A stretch of 13,716 bases of DNA from CAZUDO01 sp964618895 (GTDB lineage Bacteria > Desulfobacterota > Binatia > DP-6): positions 1 to 13,716 of the forward strand of contig CAZUDO010000061.1 of the NCBI GenBank assembly GCA_964618895.1. The letters are read 5' to 3'. The translations under genes were made by a program, and so were the position numbers. The notes beneath the pieces are model-generated. The model did not search any database. It saw only the letters and a program-made list of their open reading frames with translations, and was not told the origin of the DNA. Of the stretch, positions 1 to 6,787 are shown piece by piece (the stretch's first letter is position 1; every line of letters begins with the position of its first letter).

Positions 1-657
1 CTGGCCTTTCAGTATCTTCTGCACCAGGTCGGGGACGACGTGGCTCATGGCGAGCTGCACGTTGCCGGACAGGATCTCGCGATCGGTGCGCGCCCGGCGC
101 TCGCCGATGCCGACGCAGTTGAACGGCCGGCAGATGGTGTAGGGCAGCTGGTACTGCTCGTGCGCGCCCTGCGCGAAGTACTCCACCGCCAGCTTCTGGA
201 AGCCGTAGGTGGACGCCGGCGGCGGGCAGCGCCGCTCTTCGCCCTCGGGGGTGGGGTAGTGGGTGGTGTTCTCGTACACCATCGACGACGAGATGACGGT
301 GATCTTCCGGAGGCGCGCCTCGCGGTGGGCCCAGATGGCGGCGTCGAAGGTGGCCGCCGTGACGCGCTCGTTCTCGGCCAAGAGATCGTAGGCGAACTCG
401 TGGAAGTACGAGATGCCGCCGATCATGGCCGCGCCCGCGACCAGGTGGTCGCAGTCGCCGAGCAGCTCCTTCATGAGGGCGGTGTCTTTCGCGTCGCCGC
501 GCACGAAGCGGTAGCGGGTGTCGGTGCGGCTGGCGTGCTCGACCTCGCCGTACTTGGAGAAGTTGTCGACGCCGACGACCTCGTGGCCGTGGGTGAGCAG
601 CTCTTCCACCAGGTAGCCGCAGATGAACCCGGCCGAGCCCGTCACCAGCACCTTCAT
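1..657 (-). CDS. NAD-dependent sugar epimerase/dehydratase (extended SDR), 3' end cut by window
   Basis: The first 219 residues are visible; the gene runs off the left edge. It is an extended short-chain dehydrogenase/reductase of the kind that epimerises or dehydrates NDP-sugars in the cytoplasm. Visible marks are the N-terminal Rossmann strand MKVLVTGSAGFICGYL (residues 1-16), a ribose-binding Asp at residue 31 (VDNFSKYG), an active-site Ser in VISSSMVYE (residues 121-129), and the catalytic pair Tyr151/Lys155 in STYGFQKL. A sugar-pocket-like stretch, RPFNCVGIGER, follows at about 177-187. The third glycine of GxxGxxG is Cys13, which is unusual. The ATG overlaps the stop of the upstream dehydrogenase (ATGA), and a GGAG lies 6 nt before it, so translation is probably coupled. 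Substrate cannot be decided; UDP-glucose 4-epimerase-like or dTDP/GDP-sugar dehydratase-like activity are both possible. Confidence 0.9.
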   Translation of the reverse strand, partial: MKVLVTGSAGFICGYLVEELLTHGHEVVGVDNFSKYGEVEHASRTDTRYRFVRGDAKDTALMKELLGDCDHLVAGAAMIGGISYFHEFAYDLLAENERVTAATFDAAIWAHREARLRKITVISSSMVYENTTHYPTPEGEERRCPPPASTYGFQKLAVEYFAQGAHEQYQLPYTICRPFNCVGIGERRARTDREILSGNVQLAMSHVVPDLVQKILKGQ

Positions 658-1838
658 GCGACACTCCGTTGCAAGAAGCCGAACACGTCGATCACCGGCT
701 GCTCGATGACGAGGTCGCGGTACTCCTCGTGACAGGCGCCGACGAACACGATGTCGGCCTCCTTGAGGGCCGTCTCCAGCGGGACGAAGTCGGGGTCCGC
801 GATGTAGGGGTCGGTGCACAGCACCTGGCGGCACTCGAGGGTCAGCACCTTACGGAGCTTGTACGACAGCGACGAGCGGCCGTCGTCGCTGTTGCCCTTG
901 AACGCCATGCCGAGGATGGCGGCCGTCATGCGGGTCAGGTCGTGGCGCTCCTTGGCGGCCTCGACCAGGCTCGACGGCAGGCCCTCGTTGATCATCATGG
1001 CGGCGTGGCCGATGGCGAACGTGTTGTGATTGAATGCGGCGAGCTGCATGGTGTCCTTCACCAGGCACGGCCCGGCGGCGAAGCCGGCCTTGGTGAAGCC
1101 CGCCAGGCGGGGGTAGTCGGCGGTCACCGCCTGGTGCACGCGCTCGAAGTCGGCGCCGTACTTCTGGGCGATCAGGTAGAACTGGTTCGAGATGGCGAAC
1201 GTGATGTAGCGGTAGGCGTTGGAGAACAGCTTCGCCAGCTCGGCCTCGATCGGCGGCAGCGGCACGATTTTCACGCCGAAGGGCTGGAAGAGGGCGGTGG
1301 CGCGCGCGCTGGCGGCTGGGCTGGCGCCGGCGACGATCTGCGGCAGGCGATAGAGCTCGTCCAGCGCGAACCCCTGCGCGATACGCTCTGGGCAGTACGC
1401 CACGTCGATGGCGAGGCCGCGCTCGTGCACCCGGCGCGCCAGGCGGTCGGTGACTCCCGGGAAGACCGTGCTGCGCAGCACCAGGAGCTGCCCCGGCCGC
1501 ATGCGCGCCAGCACCTGGTCGATGGCGCGGTCGAAGGTGCGCACGGCGGGGTCGAGAAATTCGTCCACCGGCGTGCCGATGGTGACCACCACCACGTCGG
1601 GCTCGGCGATGGTGTCCGGCGTGGTGACCGCGTGCAGCCGCCCGGTGGCGATGGCCGCCGGCAGCGCCTCGTCCGCGCCGCGCTCGAGGAAGGGCATGCG
1701 GCCGGCCATGACGGAAGCGACGCGTCCGGGGTCGGTGTCGACCAGCGTCACGTCCACGCCGGCGCGCGCGAAGGCGATCCCGAGCGGGAGACCGACGTGG
1801 CCGCAGCCACCGACGATGGCGAGAGAGGGGGCTGGCAT
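654..1838 (-). CDS. Nucleotide-sugar dehydrogenase (UDP-glucose/UDP-ManNAc dehydrogenase family)
   Basis: 394 residues, a full-length but compact member of the family that oxidises the C6 hydroxyl of a UDP-hexose to a uronic acid in two NAD+-dependent steps. Visible marks are the N-terminal NAD motif GGCGHVG (residues 10-16), VDTD (33-36), TIGTP (86-90) and STVFPGVT (123-130). CPER follows at 149-152, and ELAKLFSNAYRYITFAISNQ (200-219) holds the substrate Lys204 and Asn208. Catalytic Cys258 sits in GPCLVKDT, and the C-terminal UDP-binding signature is GMAFKGNSDDGRSSLSYKL (310-328). The ELAKLFSNAYRYI pattern favours a WecC/TviB-like UDP-HexNAc enzyme over classic UDP-glucose dehydrogenase, but the exact substrate is not readable. 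It is first in a two-gene operon with the epimerase and has a strong promoter just upstream. No clear Shine-Dalgarno precedes its ATG; the start is set by the Rossmann N-terminus. Confidence 0.92.
   Translation of the reverse strand: MPAPSLAIVGGCGHVGLPLGIAFARAGVDVTLVDTDPGRVASVMAGRMPFLERGADEALPAAIATGRLHAVTTPDTIAEPDVVVVTIGTPVDEFLDPAVRTFDRAIDQVLARMRPGQLLVLRSTVFPGVTDRLARRVHERGLAIDVAYCPERIAQGFALDELYRLPQIVAGASPAASARATALFQPFGVKIVPLPPIEAELAKLFSNAYRYITFAISNQFYLIAQKYGADFERVHQAVTADYPRLAGFTKAGFAAGPCLVKDTMQLAAFNHNTFAIGHAAMMINEGLPSSLVEAAKERHDLTRMTAAILGMAFKGNSDDGRSSLSYKLRKVLTLECRQVLCTDPYIADPDFVPLETALKEADIVFVGACHEEYRDLVIEQPVIDVFGFLQRSVA
664..667 (-). promoter_or_regulatory. Ribosome binding site of the epimerase gene
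   Basis: GGAG on the minus strand, 6 nt upstream of the ATG at 657. It lies inside the last codons of the dehydrogenase gene. This supports the ATG that overlaps the preceding stop codon as the true start. Confidence 0.55.
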
Positions 1839-1861
1839 GCGCGCGTCCGTTCGGGGCGGGG

Positions 1862-1889
1862 GTTATGGTGGGAGGGTGCGGGTTGTCAA
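1862..1889 (-). promoter_or_regulatory. Sigma70-type promoter for the dehydrogenase-epimerase operon
   Basis: On the minus strand there is a perfect -35 TTGACA (1889-1884), a 16-bp spacer, and a -10-like CATAAC (1867-1862, four of six matches to consensus). This predicts a start of transcription near 1855 and a leader of about 17 nt before the ATG at 1838. It is the only promoter of this quality I noticed in this GC-rich window. The facing plus-strand gene starts at 1920, so its own promoter must overlap this 81-bp region or lie within the dehydrogenase gene. Confidence 0.5.
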
Positions 1890-1906
1890 GCGAGCGTGCC
1901 CGCGGC

Positions 1907-1910
1907 AAGG
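1907..1910 (+). promoter_or_regulatory. Ribosome binding site deciding the start of the methyltransferase gene
   Basis: AAGG, 9 nt before the ATG at 1920. The reading frame is open far upstream, antisense to the dehydrogenase, so this site and the domain content decide the start. A GTG immediately before the ATG (1917) is an alternative. Confidence 0.45.
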
Positions 1911-1919
1911 TGCCCGGTG

Positions 1920-3017
1920 ATGCGGCGGATACGATGGTCCTGGGACCACCCCCAGCCCGGGAGTGCGATCGACGGCCGAACCATCGTCGCCGACGGGTGG
2001 GTCGCGCATGCACCGGTCGATGCCGCGGTGGCGCTGTTGGCCGGGGATCGCATCCTCGCGGCGTCCCCCGCGCTGTGCGCGCGTCCCGATGTCGCGGCGG
2101 CGCTCGGGCTCGACGACGACGCGGTCGGGTTCCACCTCGAGGCGTCGCTGCCGCCCGCCACCACGGACGGGTCGGTCGGCCTCGCGCTCGCGCTGATCGC
2201 CTCGGGGGACGGGCCGCGGGTGCTCGAGCGCCGGCAGGTCCAGCTCGCCGCCGGCGAGCTGCCCTACGAGGCCGCCTTCCGCCACGCCGAGGTGCGGGCC
2301 GAGCCGCTGCACCGCGACGAGATCTACGGCTCCGGCCCTCCCGTCACCGAGGTCTTTCCCCCCATGCTCGCCATCACGCGCCGGTACGTGCGCGGGAGCG
2401 TACTCGACCTGGGCTGCGGTGCGGGACCGTACGCGGCGGCACATCGCGCGGCGGGGCGCGCGGTGTACGGCCTCGAGTGGAGCGCGCGGGGCGCGTCCCT
2501 CGCCCGCGCGGGTGGCCTCGCGGTCGTGCGCGGTGACGCGCGCCGGCTGCCGTTCCCGGACGCATGCGTCGACACCGTGATCGCGGTCGAGGTGCTGGAG
2601 CATGTGCCGGACGCGGCCCTGGCGGTGCGCGAGTGCGCCCGTGTCGCGCGCGTCAATCTCGTGGTAAGCGTCCCCAACGCGGCCGTGATCCCCCACCTCT
2701 TCCGGGCGGGCGTGGTGCCGTGGCATCTGCTCGAGGCGACGCACGTGAACTTCTTCAGCGCACGGACCCTGGAGCAGCTGCTCCGGAAGGTGTTTCGACA
2801 CGTGGTCGTGGGCTACTACGCGCGCGCGTACCCGTTTCCGGACACGGCGCCTCTGTACGCGCACCTGTTCGCGGTCGGCGCCCACGATCCGGCGGGCGTT
2901 CGCCCCGTGCGCGACGAGGCGGCCCGGGGGGCGGCGACCGCGGGCGCGCGGCGGCCGTGGCTGCGTCGGTGGATGTCTGGCGCGAAGAGCGTCGTGTCGG
3001 GAAGTGCGCGCGGATGA
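1920..3017 (+). CDS. SAM-dependent methyltransferase with an extra N-terminal domain
   Basis: 365 residues. Residues about 14-110 form an added domain (ADGWVAHAPVDAAVALLAGD, then ARPDVAAALGLDDDAVGFHL) that resembles the GW-starting Ig-like modules seen on bacterial glycan-cluster enzymes. Its role is unknown. Residues about 140-325 are a class I methyltransferase: motif I VLDLGCGAG (161-169), acidic Glu186 in YGLEWS, GDARRLPFPD (205-214), VEVLEHVPD (223-231), VVSVPNA (248-254) and ATHVNFFSARTLEQLL (273-288). These fit the Methyltransf_11/23 type that acts on sugars or small molecules. The tail (330-365) is Arg/Ala-rich and probably disordered. The stop overlaps the next gene's ATG (ATGA), so the two are translationally coupled. 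Likely role: O-methylation of a sugar in the exported glycan (inference from context). It shares its THV(N/R)FF segment with the methyltransferase domain of the next gene. Confidence 0.85.
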   Translation: MRRIRWSWDHPQPGSAIDGRTIVADGWVAHAPVDAAVALLAGDRILAASPALCARPDVAAALGLDDDAVGFHLEASLPPATTDGSVGLALALIASGDGPRVLERRQVQLAAGELPYEAAFRHAEVRAEPLHRDEIYGSGPPVTEVFPPMLAITRRYVRGSVLDLGCGAGPYAAAHRAAGRAVYGLEWSARGASLARAGGLAVVRGDARRLPFPDACVDTVIAVEVLEHVPDAALAVRECARVARVNLVVSVPNAAVIPHLFRAGVVPWHLLEATHVNFFSARTLEQLLRKVFRHVVVGYYARAYPFPDTAPLYAHLFAVGAHDPAGVRPVRDEAARGAATAGARRPWLRRWMSGAKSVVSGSARG

Positions 3018-6000
3018 GTGCTGTCGGCCAGCGACCTTCGTCGGTGTACGACCGCACGGTGGAGGAGCACCAGGGCGACTCGCTGGCGGAGATTGCCGGC
3101 CACATCGCGCCCGGGGCGATCGTACTCGACCTCGGCGCGGCGACCGGCGCGCTTGGGCGCTACCTGCGGGAGCACAAGGGTTGCACCGTCGACGGGGTCG
3201 AGCAGGCGGCCGACGCGGCGCGCGTGGCCCGCCCGGCGTACCGGTCGCTGGTCGAAGCGGATCTCGAGACCGCCGTGCTGGCGGCGTACTTCCCGGCGCG
3301 CGCCTACGACGCCATCGTGTGCGCCGACGTGCTCGAGCATCTCCGCGACCCGGCGCGACTCCTCGACCAGATCCCGGCGCTGCTCGCCGAGCGCGGACGT
3401 CTCCTCGTATCCATCCCCAACGTGGCGTACGCGGGCGTGATCGCCGGCCTCCTACAGGGCGAGTTCCGCTATCGGCCGACGGGCCTGCTGGACACGACCC
3501 ACGTCCGCTTCTTCACGCGCGGCTCGCTGCTCGAGCTGCTGCGCGCGCACGGCTTCACGGTCACCGATGTGCGCCCCCTGACGGTCGACCTGCATCACTC
3601 CGAGTTCCGCGAGCATCCTCTCGATGCGTTGCCCCCGGCCGTCAGCCGTGCGCTGCTGGCGCAGCCCGATGCCCTTACGTACCAGTTCATCGTCGAGGCC
3701 GTGCCGCACTCGGCGCAGGTGGTGGACCTGCGCACGCCCGAGCGCGTCCGTCCGACGGCGCCGCACTTCCTGTGTCAGGTGTACTGGGCGACCGAGGGAA
3801 GCGAATACTCCGAGGCCGCGAGCACCACAGCGTTCGGGGTCATGGGGGAGGACCGACAGACGGTCTCACTCGCGCTGCCGGCGCTCGACCAGCCGGCGGT
3901 ACGTCTCCGGTTCGACCCGTCCGATCGTCCCGGCTTCCTCCGCCTGGAGGCCATTCGCCTGCTGGACCACGCCGGTGTGCTGGCGTGGGAGTGGGACGGC
4001 GATCGGGCCGCGCTGGCGTCCCGGGCGCACCAGATGACCGCGTTCGCGAGCCCGTTCGGCGAGTGCTGGCTCGCCACCGGCGAAGACCCGGTGCTCGAGC
4101 TGCCGGTGCCGTTCCCGGCCCTTGAGCGCCTCCGTGCGGGGGGCTCCCTTGCCGTCGACCTGAGCTGGCCCGCATCGGCCGACTTTCTGCTGGCGACCCG
4201 TGTGCTCGACGAGCACGAGCACCGCTGGGCGGGCGAGCGCCAGGTCCTCGGGACGCAGTTGGGTCGCCTCGAGGACCAGGTGGCGGAGCGGCGGACGGTG
4301 GTCGATGCGGCCCTGCAGCGTGCCGACGGCCAGGTGGCGGCGCTGCGTGCCGAGGCCTCGCGCCTGGCCGAGCAGCTGGCCGAGCAGCTGCGCGGCATGG
4401 CGGTCGCGCAGCAGGGGCTGCGGCAGCAGCTGAACGGTCTCTCCGGCCGCGTGACCGTGCTGGAGGCCGCACCTGGGCCGCGCCGCCTGCTCGGCAACAT
4501 GGTGCGCGGCCTCCGCCGCCGCCGCGTCCCGCTGGAGGTGCGGGCCGGCAAGGAGGTCGTCTGTCTGGATGCCGACGCGGGACGGTGGGAGTCGTCGGGG
4601 AGCGACCCATGCTTCGAGCTGGTGCCGTGCCGCGGGGCGTTCCCGACCGGGTGGGTCGATCTCGACTTCGAGGTCGAGACCGACGTGACGCCGGTGACGC
4701 CCCCCATCCTGTACGTCAACCGGGGCGACGGCTACACCGAGGCGAGCGCCATCCGGCTGCCCCGTCCGGAGAGCGGGCACATCCGGGCCACCATCAACCT
4801 GTCGGCGGTGGTGTGCAGCCTGCGCTTCGACCCGCTCGACCGCCCCGGGACGTTCCGTATCGGCGCGCTCGCGGTGCGGGAGATGGCGAAGCCCGAGATG
4901 GGGCTCCGGCTGGTGGGGCCGGTGGTAGCGGATGTCGTCCGCCACCCGGGCCAGGTGCCGGCCGGGCTGCGCGCCCTGATCGAAGAATGGCGGGCGGGTG
5001 GCGTGCAGGCGCTCAAGAACCGGCTGGTCGAGAGTACGCACGTCGACGGCCAGGCGGTGCGCTACGCCGATTGGATCGCCCGCTTCGACACCCTGACCGA
5101 GGCCGACCGGCAGGCCATCAGGCAGCGGCTGGCGGCGCTGCCGCATCGCCCGCTCTTCTCGATCGTCATGCCGGTCTACGACACGCCCGAGCGCTGGCTC
5201 GGCCGCGCCATCGAGTCGGTGCGGGCGCAGCTCTATACCGACTGGGAGCTGTGCGTCGCGGACGACGCCTCGCCCGCGCCACACGTACGCCGCGTGCTCG
5301 AGCGGGCGGCGCGCCGCGACCCCCGCATCCGGCCGGTCTTCCGCCCTACCAACGGTCGCATCGCCGAGGCGTCGAACAGTGCGCTCGCCATCGCGCACGG
5401 GGAGTTCGTCGTGCTGATGGACAGCGACGACGAGATCTCGCCGCATGCGCTCGCCCTGGTGGCCGAGACGCTGCACGCGCATCCCGATGCCGATCTGCTC
5501 TACAGCGACGAGGACAAGATCGACGAGCGCGGCCGGCGGAACACGCCCTATTTCAAGCCCGAATGGAACCCCGACCTGTTCTACGCCCAGAACTACTTCT
5601 CGCACCTGGGTGTGTACCGCACCGCGCTCGTCCGGGCGGTGGGCGGATTCCGGCGGGAGGCCGAGGGCAGCCAGGACTACGACTTGGCGCTCCGCTGTCT
5701 GGCGCGGAGCTCGCCCGACCGCATCTGCCACCTCCCGCACGTGCTCTACCACTGGCGCGCGATCGCCGGATCGGGCGCGTTCGACGTGACCGCCAAGCAC
5801 CACGCCCATCCGAATGCCGAGCGCGCGCTGCGCGACCATTTCCAGGCGGCCGGCCGGTCCGTCGAGGTGTCCGCCGGGCCGTTCCCGACCACCTATCGCG
5901 TGCGCTACCCCCTGCCGGCCGAGCCGCCGCTGGTGACGCTGATCATCCCGACGCGCGACGGCCGTCCCGTCCTCGAGCGCTGCATCGAGAGCGTGCTCGC

Positions 6001-6787
6001 CCGCACGACGTATCCCCGCGTCGAGATCCTGGTGGTCGACAACCAGAGCCGCGACCCGGCGACGCTCGAGTACCTGCGTCGCCTGGAGGGCGAGGGCCGC
6101 GCCCGCGTGCTGCCCTACGACCGGCCGTTCAACTACTCGGCCATCAACAACCTGGCGGCGCGCGCCGCGCGCGGCACCGTGCTCGGCCTCCTGAACAACG
6201 ACATCGAGGTGATCGCGCCGGAGTGGCTCGCCGAGATGGTGGCGCACGCGCTCCGGCCGGAGATCGGCGCGGTCGGCGCGCGCCTCCTCTACCCGAACGA
6301 CACCGTGCAGCACATGGGGGTGGTGACCGGACTGAACGGGGTCGCCGGCCACATCCAGCTCGGCCTGCCGCGCGACGCGGCAGGCTACTTCGGGCGCGCG
6401 CACCTGGTGCAGGCGGTCTCCGCCGTCACGGGGGCGTGCCTGGTCGTGCGCCGCGCGCTCTACGAGCAGGTCGGGGGGCTCGACGAGGCGCACCTGCCGA
6501 TCGCCTTCAACGACATCGACTTCTGCCTGCGTCTCGAGGCCGCGGGATACCGCAACCTGTGGACCCCGTCCGCCGAGCTCTATCACCACGAGTCGTTCAG
6601 TCGCGGACCGGAGGACACGCCCGAGAAGCAGCTGCGCTTCCAGGGCGAGATCGACACCATGATCCGCCGCTGGGGCGCGCGGCTGAGCGACGATCCGTAC
6701 TTCAGCCCCAACCTGTCGCTGGCGGCGGAGAGTGTCGAGATTGCGTGGCCGCCGCGGGTGCAGAAGCCGTGGCGGACGGCGACCTAA
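3014..6787 (+). CDS. Fused methyltransferase / beta-module / coiled-coil / double GT2 glycosyltransferase
   Basis: 1257 residues. (1) Methyltransferase, about 10-230: VLDLGAATG (37-45), ADVLEHLRDP (104-113), VSIPN (132-136), DTTHVRFFT (160-168). (2) Beta module, about 250-400. (3) Predicted coiled coil, about 407-486, rich in Leu/Glu/Gln, followed by a basic stretch at 489-510. (4) Second beta module, about 510-625, sharing LRFDPxDRPG with the first. (5) GT2 domain one, from 713: FSIVMPVYD, Asp750/751, DSDDE (803-807), YSDED (830-834), QDYDLALR (887-894). (6) GT2 domain two, from 972: LIIPTRD, DNQS (1009-1012), NNDIE (1061-1065), NDIDFCLRL (1166-1174). Both GT domains look intact. A methyltransferase plus two glycosyltransferase domains in one chain recalls WsaE, the trifunctional S-layer-glycan enzyme of Geobacillus. 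Methyltransferase plus coiled coil recalls the O9a chain-length regulator WbdD. The start is fixed by the ATGA overlap and a GGAAG about 9 nt upstream. Likely a cytoplasmic or membrane-associated glycan polymerase; sugars are unknown. Confidence 0.93.
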   Translation: MSAVGQRPSSVYDRTVEEHQGDSLAEIAGHIAPGAIVLDLGAATGALGRYLREHKGCTVDGVEQAADAARVARPAYRSLVEADLETAVLAAYFPARAYDAIVCADVLEHLRDPARLLDQIPALLAERGRLLVSIPNVAYAGVIAGLLQGEFRYRPTGLLDTTHVRFFTRGSLLELLRAHGFTVTDVRPLTVDLHHSEFREHPLDALPPAVSRALLAQPDALTYQFIVEAVPHSAQVVDLRTPERVRPTAPHFLCQVYWATEGSEYSEAASTTAFGVMGEDRQTVSLALPALDQPAVRLRFDPSDRPGFLRLEAIRLLDHAGVLAWEWDGDRAALASRAHQMTAFASPFGECWLATGEDPVLELPVPFPALERLRAGGSLAVDLSWPASADFLLATRVLDEHEHRWAGERQVLGTQLGRLEDQVAERRTVVDAALQRADGQVAALRAEASRLAEQLAEQLRGMAVAQQGLRQQLNGLSGRVTVLEAAPGPRRLLGNMVRGLRRRRVPLEVRAGKEVVCLDADAGRWESSGSDPCFELVPCRGAFPTGWVDLDFEVETDVTPVTPPILYVNRGDGYTEASAIRLPRPESGHIRATINLSAVVCSLRFDPLDRPGTFRIGALAVREMAKPEMGLRLVGPVVADVVRHPGQVPAGLRALIEEWRAGGVQALKNRLVESTHVDGQAVRYADWIARFDTLTEADRQAIRQRLAALPHRPLFSIVMPVYDTPERWLGRAIESVRAQLYTDWELCVADDASPAPHVRRVLERAARRDPRIRPVFRPTNGRIAEASNSALAIAHGEFVVLMDSDDEISPHALALVAETLHAHPDADLLYSDEDKIDERGRRNTPYFKPEWNPDLFYAQNYFSHLGVYRTALVRAVGGFRREAEGSQDYDLALRCLARSSPDRICHLPHVLYHWRAIAGSGAFDVTAKHHAHPNAERALRDHFQAAGRSVEVSAGPFPTTYRVRYPLPAEPPLVTLIIPTRDGRPVLERCIESVLARTTYPRVEILVVDNQSRDPATLEYLRRLEGEGRARVLPYDRPFNYSAINNLAARAARGTVLGLLNNDIEVIAPEWLAEMVAHALRPEIGAVGARLLYPNDTVQHMGVVTGLNGVAGHIQLGLPRDAAGYFGRAHLVQAVSAVTGACLVVRRALYEQVGGLDEAHLPIAFNDIDFCLRLEAAGYRNLWTPSAELYHHESFSRGPEDTPEKQLRFQGEIDTMIRRWGARLSDDPYFSPNLSLAAESVEIAWPPRVQKPWRTAT
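4364..4387 (+). repeat. Exact 12-bp tandem duplication inside the coiled coil
   Basis: The unit ctggccgagcag occurs twice without a mismatch and encodes LAEQLAEQ in the coiled-coil segment (residues about 451-458). Copy-number change would add or remove four residues without shifting frame. It could equally be chance in a Leu/Ala/Glu/Gln-rich helix with biased codons. Confidence 0.7.

Noticed and set aside
40..732. 230-codon plus-strand frame over the epimerase
   Set aside because: Shadow of the minus-strand epimerase, which carries a full Rossmann fold and the Ser/Tyr/Lys active site.
669..1919. Upstream extension of the first methyltransferase frame on the plus strand
   Set aside because: It is the complement of the dehydrogenase gene. 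A ribosome binding site before 1920 and the domain start place the true start there.
2564..3013. Upstream extension of the polymerase frame
   Set aside because: It overlaps the methyltransferase in another frame and is Arg/Gly-rich; the ATGA overlap at 3014 is the natural start.
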